Assembly (NCBI GenBank): GCA_963741565.1
Contig: CAVUIK010000008.1
Coordinates: 434,001-498,000, forward strand
Reading direction: 5' to 3'
Source of the DNA: Ga0077555 sp963741565
GTDB lineage: Bacteria; Pseudomonadota; Alphaproteobacteria; Rhizobiales; Hyphomicrobiaceae
DNA length: 64,000 nt
The translations under genes were made by a program, and so were the position numbers. Shown here piece after piece: positions 1 to 8,540 of this stretch; positions within the stretch are counted from its first letter, which is position 1; each line of letters begins with the position of its first letter. Under the pieces are notes generated by a model. That model made no database searches and was not told the origin of the DNA. It was given only the letters and a program-made list of their open reading frames with translations.

Positions 1-242
1 CTCCACTGCGAGAGCCCGCGTCCGATCGTATCCGGGCAGATCACCCGGTAACGGTCAGCCAGAGCCGCCGCAATCACATCAAAATCGCGGCCTGTCCTTG
101 CGAGCCCATGCCACATGACAATGGCCGGCGCACTTGGCGCCCCCCATTCGGAATAATGCGTCTCGCATCCCGCGATCGTGAGGTAGTTGGAGCGCGGGCG
201 CCCGGGCAGCGTCGGCTCCGTCTGGATTTGGTTCATCGTCAT
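1..242 (-). CDS. alpha/beta hydrolase, N-terminal part (runs off window)
   Basis: This is the amino-terminal 80 residues or so of an alpha/beta-fold hydrolase whose remainder lies left of the window. The visible sequence contains the segment VMWHGLARTGRDFDVIAAAL, the usual HG oxyanion-turn region after strand beta3, followed by YRVICPDTIGRGLS, which matches the conserved CPD-GRG-S stretch of this fold. The catalytic nucleophile elbow and the His/Asp of the triad are not in view, so the substrate cannot be inferred. Two in-frame ATGs (242 and 236) are possible starts; the longer one is used, with a GCAGG about 10 bases upstream. It is divergent from the dioxygenase gene that begins at 422, so the 180-base gap probably holds both promoters. 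Confidence 0.75.
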   Translation of the reverse strand, partial: MTMNQIQTEPTLPGRPRSNYLTIAGCETHYSEWGAPSAPAIVMWHGLARTGRDFDVIAAALADRYRVICPDTIGRGLSQW

Positions 243-421
243 GGATTTGGCCTGCAAGTGCCTCGACAGGGCCATTTTGCCCGATCGCCCGGGGCTGCAC
301 CATGCCTGACTGGGTCACGCTCAAACATGCCTATACGGCCATGCCTGCAAGTGCTGTCCTGCAAGTGCTTGTCGTCGTCGCCGGCCCGGGCCATGATCCC
401 AGGTAAACCGAGGAGGACACC

Positions 422-1297
422 ATGCAGCCGGCCAAGCGCGGACCGCGCTACAGGCACATCGCCGACGAGACCGCCCCTTTCGAGACAATTGCCGTCGAAA
501 AACTGACGCCGGTCATCGGCGCCGAGATCGGCGGGATCGACCTGACCCAACCGCTATCGAACCGCCAGCAGGACGAGTTGCACCGGGCGCTGGCCGAAAA
601 CCTGGTGATTTTCTTCCGGAACCAACCGCTGACGCCCGCACAGCACCTCGCCTTCGGACGGTTATTCGGCGAACTCCATATTCACCCCGCAGCGCCACAC
701 ATCGAGGGGCATCCCGAACTGCTGAAAATCTACGCCGACAAGGATAGCCCGCGCGCCAATGGCGAAACCTGGCATTCGGACGTCTCATGCGATCCTGCAC
801 CGCCCATGGGCTCGATCCTGCACATCCGGCAGTGCCCACCGAAAGGCGGCGACACCTTGTTCGCCAATATGTATGCCGCCTACGACGCGCTCTCGGAGCG
901 CATGAAAAGGTACCTGGATGGTCTTACCGCGCTGCACGATGGCGAGCATGTCTATCGCGGCACCTATTCGAATTATGGCGTCAAGGACAAACCGAGCTAT
1001 CCTCGGGCTGAGCATCCCGTGGTCCGGACGCATCCGGTTACCGGGCGCAAGCTGCTGTTTGTCAACAGTGGCTTCACGACCCGAATTCTCGGCCTCCCCC
1101 TCGACGAGAGCGACGCCATCTTACGCTACCTCTACGAGCATATGGCCAACCCGCTGTTCCAATGTCGGTTCCGCTGGCAGTCGGATTCAATCGCGTTCTG
1201 GGACAATCGCTGTGCCCAGCACCGAGCTATGTGGGACTACTGGCCCCACACCCGTGCGGGTGCCCGCGTAACCGTCAAAGGTGACCGGCCGATCTGA
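422..1297 (+). CDS. TauD/TfdA-family Fe(II)/2-oxoglutarate dioxygenase
   Basis: A 291-residue member of the TauD/TfdA family, which oxidises small substrates such as taurine or aryloxyacetates using Fe(II), O2 and 2-oxoglutarate. The iron ligands are visible as H118-x-D120 in the motif ETWHSD and a distal His267 in DNRCAQHRA; Arg278 or Arg282 near the C-terminus would bind the 2-oxoglutarate carboxylate. The conserved KGGDTLFANM segment (residues 141-150) is also present. The start has an excellent ribosome site (GAGGAGG, 6 bases upstream). It stands alone, divergent from a hydrolase and upstream of an unrelated housekeeping cluster, so the substrate is unknown. A second family member lies at 21524-22366 and is not a close duplicate. 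Confidence 0.9.
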   Translation: MQPAKRGPRYRHIADETAPFETIAVEKLTPVIGAEIGGIDLTQPLSNRQQDELHRALAENLVIFFRNQPLTPAQHLAFGRLFGELHIHPAAPHIEGHPELLKIYADKDSPRANGETWHSDVSCDPAPPMGSILHIRQCPPKGGDTLFANMYAAYDALSERMKRYLDGLTALHDGEHVYRGTYSNYGVKDKPSYPRAEHPVVRTHPVTGRKLLFVNSGFTTRILGLPLDESDAILRYLYEHMANPLFQCRFRWQSDSIAFWDNRCAQHRAMWDYWPHTRAGARVTVKGDRPI

Positions 1298-1462
1298 CGC
1301 TTCTTACCGCTGCGCCGCAGCCCTCCCAATCCGCCGGTTGGCACTCGACGCCGGCGTTTTTCGAGCCTAAATTGCTATGCGTCAATGACATGAGGACTTG
1401 CGACCTGGGCCCGCATCGCGCCCGGATTTTGGGGAGAGGCCGTCAAGAGGGCCGGGGTTCAC

Positions 1463-2011
1463 TTGAACATCAACATCCCGAACGTCATTACGCTCGGCCG
1501 CGTCATTCTCGTACCTGTGATCTTTTGGCTACTCGTCGTCGGCAACACGAAGCTTGCCTTCTTTGCGTTCGTGATTGCCGGCATCAGCGATGCCGTCGAT
1601 GGTTTCCTGGCGAAGCGCTGGAACCTTCAAACCGAACTTGGCTCCTACCTCGATCCGTTAGCCGACAAGCTGCTGATTGTGAGCATCTATGTCGCCCTCG
1701 GCGTTGCTGCAAAACTTCCATCCTGGCTGGTGATCGCGGTCGTATCGCGCGACATACTGATTGTAATCGGCGTCCTGCTGCTCTGGATTACCGGACAATC
1801 GTTCACGATTCGGCCCCTCGCCATCAGCAAGGCGAACACGCTCTCCCAGATCCTGTTGGCTGCGAGTGTGCTGGCCGATGACGGGTTCGGGCTCGGGTTG
1901 GGCCCTGTACGCGAAGGACTTGTGTGGATCACGGGGACACTCACTCTATTGTCACTCGCGGCGTATGCCAAAGAATGGCTATGGCATATGGCCGGTCAAG
2001 GAGCAGGGTAG
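1463..2011 (+). CDS. pgsA: CDP-alcohol phosphatidyltransferase, PgsA-like
   Basis: An integral membrane enzyme of 182 residues that transfers a phosphatidyl group from CDP-diacylglycerol to a small alcohol, most likely glycerol-3-phosphate to start phosphatidylglycerol synthesis. The family signature D-x2-D-G-x2-A-(R/K)-x8-G-x3-D-x3-D is present (DAVDGFLAK, then GSYLDPLADK, about residues 45-73), with an N-terminal NIPNVITLGR typical of PgsA. Several hydrophobic helices fill the rest. The start is a TTG; no ATG is available near the conserved N-terminus. It is the first gene of a plus-strand run continuing with an AI-2E permease, hdaA, ppk and ppx. A second pgsA paralogue may exist elsewhere, so the exact lipid product is inferred. 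Confidence 0.85.
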   Translation: MNINIPNVITLGRVILVPVIFWLLVVGNTKLAFFAFVIAGISDAVDGFLAKRWNLQTELGSYLDPLADKLLIVSIYVALGVAAKLPSWLVIAVVSRDILIVIGVLLLWITGQSFTIRPLAISKANTLSQILLAASVLADDGFGLGLGPVREGLVWITGTLTLLSLAAYAKEWLWHMAGQGAG

Positions 2012-2111
2012 TATCGCAACCGCCAGACGTGCACCGACCAAACGTTCACCGGCATGTCACACAGCGGTCACGAACTACGAGCCACGATCTGCCACGCGGA
2101 AGGGACTGCCG

Positions 2112-3197
2112 ATGCGGATTGAGAAACACGCCGTTTTCTGGGTGCTTGCCGCCCTGGCGCTGCTCGGCGCGATCGCCTTGCTGCGCGACATCCTGTTGCC
2201 GTTCGTTGCCGGCACCGTCATTGCGTACTTTCTCAATCCGATCGCCGACAAACTCGAGCGCATCGGTTTCAACCGCCTCGTGGCCGCGCTACTGATCGTG
2301 TTGCTCGCCGGGGTCGTGGTTGTTGCCGGCATCGTTTTACTCGTGCCGTTCGTCGCCGACCAACTGCGCCAGCTCTCGCAAACTTTGCCGGAGGGGCTCG
2401 CCCGCCTGAGCACCGGCCTCGAAAGCTGGGCCGCCGAGCGGCTCGGCGATCGCTTTCCGGATGTGCGGGCCGGCATCGAGCGGGCGCTCAAGGACCTCTC
2501 GCAGAGCTGGGCCGGAATGCTGGGGCAGATTGCGCGGGGGCTCTGGAGCCAGGGCATGGCGGTCGCCAATTTGGTTTCGCTGCTGCTAGTCACGCCCATC
2601 GTCGTGTTTTACCTGCTGGTCGATTGGCATCCGATGATCGACCGGATCGACAGCTGGCTGCCCCGCGACCACGCCGCAACCATCCGCACTCTTTGCAGCC
2701 GGATCAATACCGCAGTTGCCGCCTTCATTCGCGGGCAAGGTACCATCTGTCTTCTGCTCGGCGTCCTCTATGCGGTGGCGCTGACCCTAATTGGCCTGCG
2801 CTATGGCGCACTGATCGGGCTGGCGACGGGAGCGCTCTCCTTCATTCCTTACGTCGGATGGGCGCTCGGCCTGATCTCGGCCGGCGCCGCTGCCCTCGCC
2901 CAGAGCTGGCCCGACTTGATGCTCCCCGCAAAGGTCGTCGCGATCTTTGCCGTCGGCATGGCCATCGATTCAACAGTCCTGTCGCCCAAGATCGTCGGCG
3001 AGAAAGTCGGCCTGCACCCGGTCTGGATGATCTTCGCAATCTTCGCGTTCAGCTACCTGTTCGGTTTCGTCGGAGTGCTCGTCGCGGTGCCAGCCGCCGC
3101 CGCGTTTGCGGTGCTCGCGCGGCACGCCATCGATGTCTATCTCGACAGCCCCTTCTATCGGGGTGATGGCGGCACCGGAGGCGCACGGCAACCGTGA
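2112..3197 (+). CDS. AI-2E family transporter (PerM-like permease)
   Basis: A 361-residue polytopic membrane protein of the AI-2E/PerM/TqsA family. Hydrophobic helices start at residue 8 and about eight can be counted. The family landmark at the end of the central soluble region is present (LLVTPIVVFYLLVDW, then IDSWLPRDH), followed by the RGQGTICLLLGVLYAVAL helix pair and the C-terminal LSPKIVGEKVGLHPVWMIFA block. Start chosen at the ATG with AAGGGA about 8 bases upstream, which gives the usual family length. Members have been linked to export of signalling molecules or to ion transport, but the substrate here is unknown. It overlaps hdaA at its 3' end, so the two are probably co-translated. 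Confidence 0.85.
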   Translation: MRIEKHAVFWVLAALALLGAIALLRDILLPFVAGTVIAYFLNPIADKLERIGFNRLVAALLIVLLAGVVVVAGIVLLVPFVADQLRQLSQTLPEGLARLSTGLESWAAERLGDRFPDVRAGIERALKDLSQSWAGMLGQIARGLWSQGMAVANLVSLLLVTPIVVFYLLVDWHPMIDRIDSWLPRDHAATIRTLCSRINTAVAAFIRGQGTICLLLGVLYAVALTLIGLRYGALIGLATGALSFIPYVGWALGLISAGAAALAQSWPDLMLPAKVVAIFAVGMAIDSTVLSPKIVGEKVGLHPVWMIFAIFAFSYLFGFVGVLVAVPAAAAFAVLARHAIDVYLDSPFYRGDGGTGGARQP

Positions 3198-3925
3198 CCG
3201 ATATGCCGCGCCAGTTGGTCCTTGATCTGCCGCACCGGGCAGCGCTAGGGGCCGAGGATTTTCTTGTCAGCCGTTCCAACGCCACCGCGATCGCGTTCAT
3301 CGATCGCTGGCCGGACTGGGGTCGCTGGCCAGACTGGCCGCTTGCTAGCGCCATTGTCGTCGGCCCGCGGCAAGCCGGCAAGAGTCACCTTGCACATGTC
3401 TGGCAAATGAAATCGAAAGCTGGTCTGGTTGCAGCAAGTTCGCTGTCCAGCGCGGCAATCGACCTCCTCGCGGAGCACGGCGCCCTTGTAGTCGAGGACG
3501 TCGACCGAGGGATCGGCGACGAGCAAGTCCTCTTTCATCTACTCAATCTCGTGCGCGAGCATCGCCAATCCCTGCTTCTGACATCGCGACGGCCCGCCGG
3601 AGAACTGGAGTTCGCTCTCGCCGATCTGCGCTCGCGGCTGCGCGCGCTGCCGTCGATCATCATCGAGACTCCGGATGAGGAGCTGCTGCGCGCGCTGCTG
3701 GTCAAGCTGTTTGCCGATCGACAGCTGATGATCGAGCCTCATGTCATCGCGCACATCATCCTGCACATGGAGCGGTCGGCTGCAGCAGCAACCCGGATCG
3801 TGCACGCGATAGACCGGCAGGCGCTGGCCGCACATCGCAAAGTGACGCGTGCGCTGGCCGCCGAGGTCCTGGCGCGCGAGAAAGCCACGTTGCCGGACAT
3901 CGACCCCGAGGAGATCCAGCCCTGA
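3194..3925 (+). CDS. hdaA: HdaA-like DnaA-related replication regulator
   Basis: A 243-residue homologue of the DnaA AAA+ core, resembling alphaproteobacterial HdaA, which works with the sliding clamp to promote ATP hydrolysis by DnaA and prevent re-initiation. Visible features are a Walker A-like VGPRQAGKSHLAHVW, a Walker B-like LVVEDVDRG, and a C-terminal AAA+ lid ending near residue 225; there is no DnaA-type DNA-binding domain. The N-terminal RQLVLDLPH resembles the short clamp-binding peptide (QxxLxLP type) of Hda proteins. The GTG start overlaps the preceding stop and has GGAGG 12 bases upstream; an ATG at 3203 is an alternative. Its position between an AI-2E permease and ppk is typical of this order. 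Confidence 0.85.
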   Translation: MTDMPRQLVLDLPHRAALGAEDFLVSRSNATAIAFIDRWPDWGRWPDWPLASAIVVGPRQAGKSHLAHVWQMKSKAGLVAASSLSSAAIDLLAEHGALVVEDVDRGIGDEQVLFHLLNLVREHRQSLLLTSRRPAGELEFALADLRSRLRALPSIIIETPDEELLRALLVKLFADRQLMIEPHVIAHIILHMERSAAAATRIVHAIDRQALAAHRKVTRALAAEVLAREKATLPDIDPEEIQP

Positions 3926-4037
3926 CCCCAGGCAGGCGGTGGCGCCGCCCGCCGTCGGCATGCTATGGGACCAGCGAATGACGTCGGCCGCGAGCGGAAC
4001 GGAACCCAATCGCGGAGGACATGACCGGGAGCTGACC

Positions 4038-6248
4038 GTGAACACCGCCAAGCGCCGGGCCAAGGAAAGCCGCGCCGGAAGCGCGCCACCGCCACCCGGC
4101 GATCCCACGCGCTACTACAATCGGGAGCTGTCCTGGCTGCAATTCAATCGCCGGGTGCTTGAGGAGGCGCAGAATGAACGCCATCCGCTGCTGGAGCGAC
4201 TCCGGTTCTTGTCGATCTCAGCCTCGAACCTCGACGAATTCTTCATGGTCCGCTACGCCGGACTGCATGGACAGGTTGCCGCTAAGGTCGCCACACTAAG
4301 TCAGGACGGTCTGACGGCAGAACAATCGCTCACGGCCATCAACCGCGTCGTCACTCAGTTGATGTCGGATCAGCAGGCGTGCCTGACCGTCCTGCTGGCA
4401 GCCATCAAGGCGTCCGGCCTCACCATTGTCGAACCGGATGCATTGACCACCAATGAAGCGGCCTGGCTCGATCAGTACTTCATTCGCCACATCTTCCCCG
4501 TGCTGACCCCGATCGCCATCGATCCAGCCCATCCCTTTCCGTTCATCCCGAACAAGGGCTTCACGCTCGGTCTTGAGCTGAAGAAGAATGGCGAGGCGTC
4601 AATGATGCACGCCTTGATGCCAATCCCGGCGAAGCTCGACCGGTTTCTGCGTCTGCCAACTCCCGACGATGCCGCGCCCGCTCCCGACGTGCCGGTGCGC
4701 TTCATGCGCCTCGAGACGCTGATCGCGCATTTCGTCGGCCGGATGTTCCCCGGCTATCATGTCGCCCGGCAAGGGGCGTTTCGGGTGATCCGCGACAGCG
4801 ACATCGAAATGGAGGAGGAGGCCGAAGATCTCGTCCGGTTCTTCGAAAGTGCGTTGAAGCGGCGCCGGCGCGGCTCCGTGATCCGGCTCGAGATCGAGGC
4901 GTCGATGCCAGCGGAGCTGCGCCAGTTCGTGATCGAGCAACTGCACGTGAGCACCGACGACGTTTATGTCCAGGATGGCCTGCTCGGCCTTTCCGACATC
5001 AGCCAGCTGATCGTCGCCGACCGGCCGGATCTCGTTTTTGAGCCCTTCAATATTCGCTTCCCCGAGCGTATCCGCGAGTTTCATGGCGATTGCTTTGCTG
5101 CGATCACCGCTAAGGACATCGTGGTCCACCACCCCTACGAGTCGTTCGATGTGGTGCTCCAGTTCCTGCGCCAGGCGGCCCAGGATCCCGACGTGATGGC
5201 GATAAAATGGACCCTATATCGCACGTCGACCGACAGCCCGATCGTTCGCACGCTCAAGGAAGCTGCCGAGCTCGGAAAATCGGTCACTGCCGTCGTCGAA
5301 CTTAAGGCCCGTTTCGACGAGGACCGCAACATCCGGCTGGCCCGCGACCTCGAAAGCGCCGGCGTTCATGTCGTCTTCGGATTTGTCGAGCTCAAGACCC
5401 ACGCCAAGCTAGGCCTGATCGTCAAGAAGCAAGGTCCGGATATCGCAACCTACTGCCACATCGGAACCGGCAACTATCATCCGCAAACGGCGCGGATCTA
5501 TACCGACCTCTCGTTCTTCACGGCGGACGCCGCAATCGGCCGCGATGCAAGCCGCATCTTCAATTTTGTGACGGGCTACGCCGAGCCGAATGAACTCGAA
5601 GTTCTGGCTTCCAGTCCCCGCGGCATTCGCGCCCGCGTTATCGAGCACATCGAGGCCGAGATCGCCCATGCCAAGGCGGGGCGGCGGGCGGCGATCTGGG
5701 CCAAAATGAACTCGCTCGTTGACCCCGGGATCATCGAGGCGCTCTATGCGGCGAGCCATGCCGGTGTCGAGATCGATCTCATCGTGCGTGGCGTCTGTTG
5801 CCTGAGGCCCGGCGTTACAGGCTTGTCCGAGCATATTCGCGTGAAAAGCATCATCGGCCGTTTCCTCGAGCACGGCCGCATCTACTGCTTCGGCAATGGC
5901 CACGGATTGCCGCATCCCGACGCTCTCGTCTACATCAGCTCTGCCGACATGATGCCCCGCAATCTCGATCGCCGCGTCGAAGTGATGGTACCGATCCGGA
6001 ATGCTACGGTTCATGAGCAGATCCTAGATCAGATCATGGTCGCCAACCTCAAGGACAACGAGCAGAGCTGGCGCATTTTGGCCGACGGCTCGCACGCGCG
6101 GATTAGCCCCGCGCCGCGCGAGGAAGCCTTCAACGCGCACAAGTATTTCATGACGAACCCGAGTTTGTCGGGACGTGGACAGTCACTCCAGGAGAGTTTC
6201 CCACCGCGCGTGTCGATCGGCGTTACCAAGCATGAGGACAATACGTGA
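4038..6248 (+). CDS. ppk1: polyphosphate kinase 1
   Basis: Polyphosphate kinase, which reversibly adds the gamma phosphate of ATP to inorganic polyphosphate. With the start chosen it has 736 residues, the family size. The N-domain signature YYNRELSWLQFNRRVLEEA is near residue 30. The phospholipase-D-like catalytic halves carry the two conserved histidines: His455 in LKTHAKLG, the expected phosphorylated residue, and His474 in YCHIGTGNYHP. A longer in-frame extension to an ATG at 3978 exists, but a GGGAG sits 8 bases before the GTG at 4038 and the extension looks non-conserved. The stop overlaps the start of ppx, so synthesis and breakdown of polyphosphate are translationally coupled. Confidence 0.95.
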   Translation: MNTAKRRAKESRAGSAPPPPGDPTRYYNRELSWLQFNRRVLEEAQNERHPLLERLRFLSISASNLDEFFMVRYAGLHGQVAAKVATLSQDGLTAEQSLTAINRVVTQLMSDQQACLTVLLAAIKASGLTIVEPDALTTNEAAWLDQYFIRHIFPVLTPIAIDPAHPFPFIPNKGFTLGLELKKNGEASMMHALMPIPAKLDRFLRLPTPDDAAPAPDVPVRFMRLETLIAHFVGRMFPGYHVARQGAFRVIRDSDIEMEEEAEDLVRFFESALKRRRRGSVIRLEIEASMPAELRQFVIEQLHVSTDDVYVQDGLLGLSDISQLIVADRPDLVFEPFNIRFPERIREFHGDCFAAITAKDIVVHHPYESFDVVLQFLRQAAQDPDVMAIKWTLYRTSTDSPIVRTLKEAAELGKSVTAVVELKARFDEDRNIRLARDLESAGVHVVFGFVELKTHAKLGLIVKKQGPDIATYCHIGTGNYHPQTARIYTDLSFFTADAAIGRDASRIFNFVTGYAEPNELEVLASSPRGIRARVIEHIEAEIAHAKAGRRAAIWAKMNSLVDPGIIEALYAASHAGVEIDLIVRGVCCLRPGVTGLSEHIRVKSIIGRFLEHGRIYCFGNGHGLPHPDALVYISSADMMPRNLDRRVEVMVPIRNATVHEQILDQIMVANLKDNEQSWRILADGSHARISPAPREEAFNAHKYFMTNPSLSGRGQSLQESFPPRVSIGVTKHEDNT

Positions 6249-7786
6249 TGCTAGGCCTGCGCAACAGTGGGGAGCGCGGGCGTTTCGCCGAGCTCGAGCC
6301 TCTCGGCGTCATCGATATCGGTTCGAACTCGGTTCGCCTCGTCGTCTACGAAGGCGCAGTCCGCAGCCCGACACCGCTGTTCAATGAAAAGGTTTTATGC
6401 GGCCTCGGACGCTCGGTCGCGACCACCGGACGCCTCGGCTTCGAGAGCGTGGCGCGCGCCATCGAAGCTCTTGAGCGCTTTCAATCAATCACCCGCATTC
6501 TGCGCGTGAAGAACGTCCGCGCGATCGCTACGGCGGCCGTGCGCGAGGCCAGCGACGGACCGGACTTTATTGCGCGCGGAGCAGCCGCCGCCGGGGTGCC
6601 GATCGAGGTGCTCTCCGGCGAAAAAGAGGCCGCGCTTGCTGCCGACGGTGTGCGGATGGGCTTCCGCGATCCGAACGGCATCGCCGGCGACCTCGGCGGC
6701 GGGAGTCTCGAGCTGATCGATATCGCCGGCGCACAGAGCCGGTCGGCCGTTACGCTGCCGCTCGGCGGATTGCGCTTGATCGATACCTCCGGTGGTCGCC
6801 TCGAGCGCGCGATGGAAATCGCCGACCAGGAAACCGGGCGCGTCCGCTGGCTCGATGGCGGGGACCAGCGCACATTCTACGCCGTCGGCGGCACTTGGCG
6901 GGCCCTCGCCAAGCTTCATATGGACATGAACAACTATCCGCTCCGTGTCATGCACGGCTACACCATCTCGGGCCGCGAGGCCGTCGCGTTCTGTGAGACA
7001 ATCCGTAAGACAAAGAAGATCGGCGATCTCCCCAGGATCAACGAGATCTCTCGCGCCCGCCGCGAGGTGCTCCCCTATGGCGCCATGGTGCTGGAGCGGA
7101 CACTGCGCCTGATGCGGCCCGACAAAGTCACGTTCTCTGTGTTCGGAATCCGAGAGGGCCTGATCTACAGCCTCCTTTCAGCCACCGAACGCGCAAAGGA
7201 CCCGCTGCTCTCCTTCGCCGAGGATTATGCCAGACTGCGGTCGCGCTCCGTCGCCCATGCGCATGAGTTGTGCACGTGGACCGATGCCGTATTCGAAGGG
7301 GCCGGTCCCAAGGAATCGGACGACGAGCGGCGCCTGCGCCACGCAGCCTGTCTGCTGTCGGATATCGGCTGGCGGGCACATCCTGACTACCGCGGCGAGC
7401 AGAGCCTCAATGTCGTCGCACATGCCGCACTCGGCGGGATCGATCACGAGGGCCGGATCTTTCTGGCGTTGACCATCTATTTCCGGCATGTAGGCGCGGA
7501 CGAAGACAAGCCTGGCGATGGCCTGTCCGAGCGCCTTCGGGACTCGGTATCGAAGCGGACGCTCAAGCGCGCGCGCATTCTCGGCGCAGCGATCCGCGCC
7601 GCCCACATGATTTCAATCGGCATGCCGGGAATCATCGACGAGACGCCACTCAACTATGAGGGTGATCGGCTGGTACTGACGTTGCCGCAAGCCTATCAGA
7701 AGCTCAATGGTGAGCGGTTGTCGCGCCGCTTCGAGGCCCTTGCGCGGCTACTCGACAAGAAGGCCGAGATCCGCGGACGCCGGTGA
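6248..7786 (+). CDS. ppx: exopolyphosphatase, Ppx/GppA family
   Basis: A 512-residue Ppx/GppA phosphatase that hydrolyses terminal phosphates of polyphosphate and in some members also pppGpp. The ASKHA-fold phosphate-binding loops are clear: GVIDIGSNSVRLVVYE near the N-terminus and DLGGGSLELIDI about residue 155. A longer C-terminal half, HD-like and helical, follows, as in the two-domain bacterial enzymes. Its ATG overlaps the ppk stop codon (TGATG), giving tight coupling to the kinase. The gene converges on the rhodanese gene with only three bases between stops. Confidence 0.93.
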   Translation: MLGLRNSGERGRFAELEPLGVIDIGSNSVRLVVYEGAVRSPTPLFNEKVLCGLGRSVATTGRLGFESVARAIEALERFQSITRILRVKNVRAIATAAVREASDGPDFIARGAAAAGVPIEVLSGEKEAALAADGVRMGFRDPNGIAGDLGGGSLELIDIAGAQSRSAVTLPLGGLRLIDTSGGRLERAMEIADQETGRVRWLDGGDQRTFYAVGGTWRALAKLHMDMNNYPLRVMHGYTISGREAVAFCETIRKTKKIGDLPRINEISRARREVLPYGAMVLERTLRLMRPDKVTFSVFGIREGLIYSLLSATERAKDPLLSFAEDYARLRSRSVAHAHELCTWTDAVFEGAGPKESDDERRLRHAACLLSDIGWRAHPDYRGEQSLNVVAHAALGGIDHEGRIFLALTIYFRHVGADEDKPGDGLSERLRDSVSKRTLKRARILGAAIRAAHMISIGMPGIIDETPLNYEGDRLVLTLPQAYQKLNGERLSRRFEALARLLDKKAEIRGRR

Positions 7787-7789
7787 CGA

Positions 7790-8323
7790 TCACAGCTGAT
7801 AGCGGATGCGGCCGGGATCCTTGAGATGTCTTGCGGTTTCCGGATCAAACGGGTGAACAAAGCGCGTTGATCCACGCCTCGTGACCAGAGGGAGGTCGGC
7901 ATTGGCCCAGGCAATGAGGCCACCCGCCAACACCTCGACCCTTTTTGCGCCGGCCTCAATCAAGTCGTGATGAACACTGTCGGCGAACGTATGGCTGCGC
8001 CCATTGGTCGTACAATAAAAAACGAAGCGGGCGCCGCGCGATCTGGCGCCTGCTTCAGCGACGAAATTGCCGCTATCCGTTGTGGGCGAGAGCCGACGCG
8101 CCGACTTGAGATGACTGACATCGAATTCCGGAGCATCGCGGACATCGAACAACCAGATTTTTTCGCGACTCATTCGTGCCGCAAGTTCGAGAGGATTGAT
8201 CAGGCGGGCCCGTTCATCTGGCCCTGGCAAGTGCCGTGTCTCAGCGACCACAGGCGACACGAGCGGCAGACTTGCCAGCACCAGCAGCGACTCACGGCGC
8301 GAAAACAAGCGACGCATAACCAT
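7790..8323 (-). CDS. exported rhodanese-domain protein
   Basis: A 177-residue protein with a signal sequence followed by a single rhodanese domain. The N-terminus MVMRRLFSRRESLLVLASLP has an SRRxxLL arrangement and then a short hydrophobic stretch ending near VVAET, which fits a Tat-type signal peptide, though Sec export cannot be excluded. The rhodanese core shows IWLFDVRDAPEFDVSHL and the active loop FYCTTNGRS, in which the Cys would carry the persulfide. The active loop is of six-residue size with a terminal Ser. A periplasmic sulfur-transfer or redox role is inferred; the substrate is unknown. It converges with ppx and is divergent from tex across 217 bases. Confidence 0.8.
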   Translation of the reverse strand: MVMRRLFSRRESLLVLASLPLVSPVVAETRHLPGPDERARLINPLELAARMSREKIWLFDVRDAPEFDVSHLKSARRLSPTTDSGNFVAEAGARSRGARFVFYCTTNGRSHTFADSVHHDLIEAGAKRVEVLAGGLIAWANADLPLVTRRGSTRFVHPFDPETARHLKDPGRIRYQL

Positions 8324-8540
8324 GGAAAATCACCACTTAGAAATACATCCGGAAAGAATAGCTTTCTTTCGACATTGCGACAATACGTCGGCTCCAAATT
8401 ACACGCCAAAACCCAATGCCTTGAGGATCGTGGCACGGCTGGTCTTCTTCCCGATCGCCGGCAGTGCTAGCGTCCGGCGCGAATCCAGCGGTTGCCGCAC
8501 CGTCGGCAGGACAACCTGAAAACACAAGAAGCGAGGCACT

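Noticed and set aside
1866..2111. N-terminal extension of the AI-2E permease overlapping the pgsA-like gene
   Set aside because: The extension is out of style for the family and overlaps coding sequence; the ATG at 2112 has a good ribosome site.
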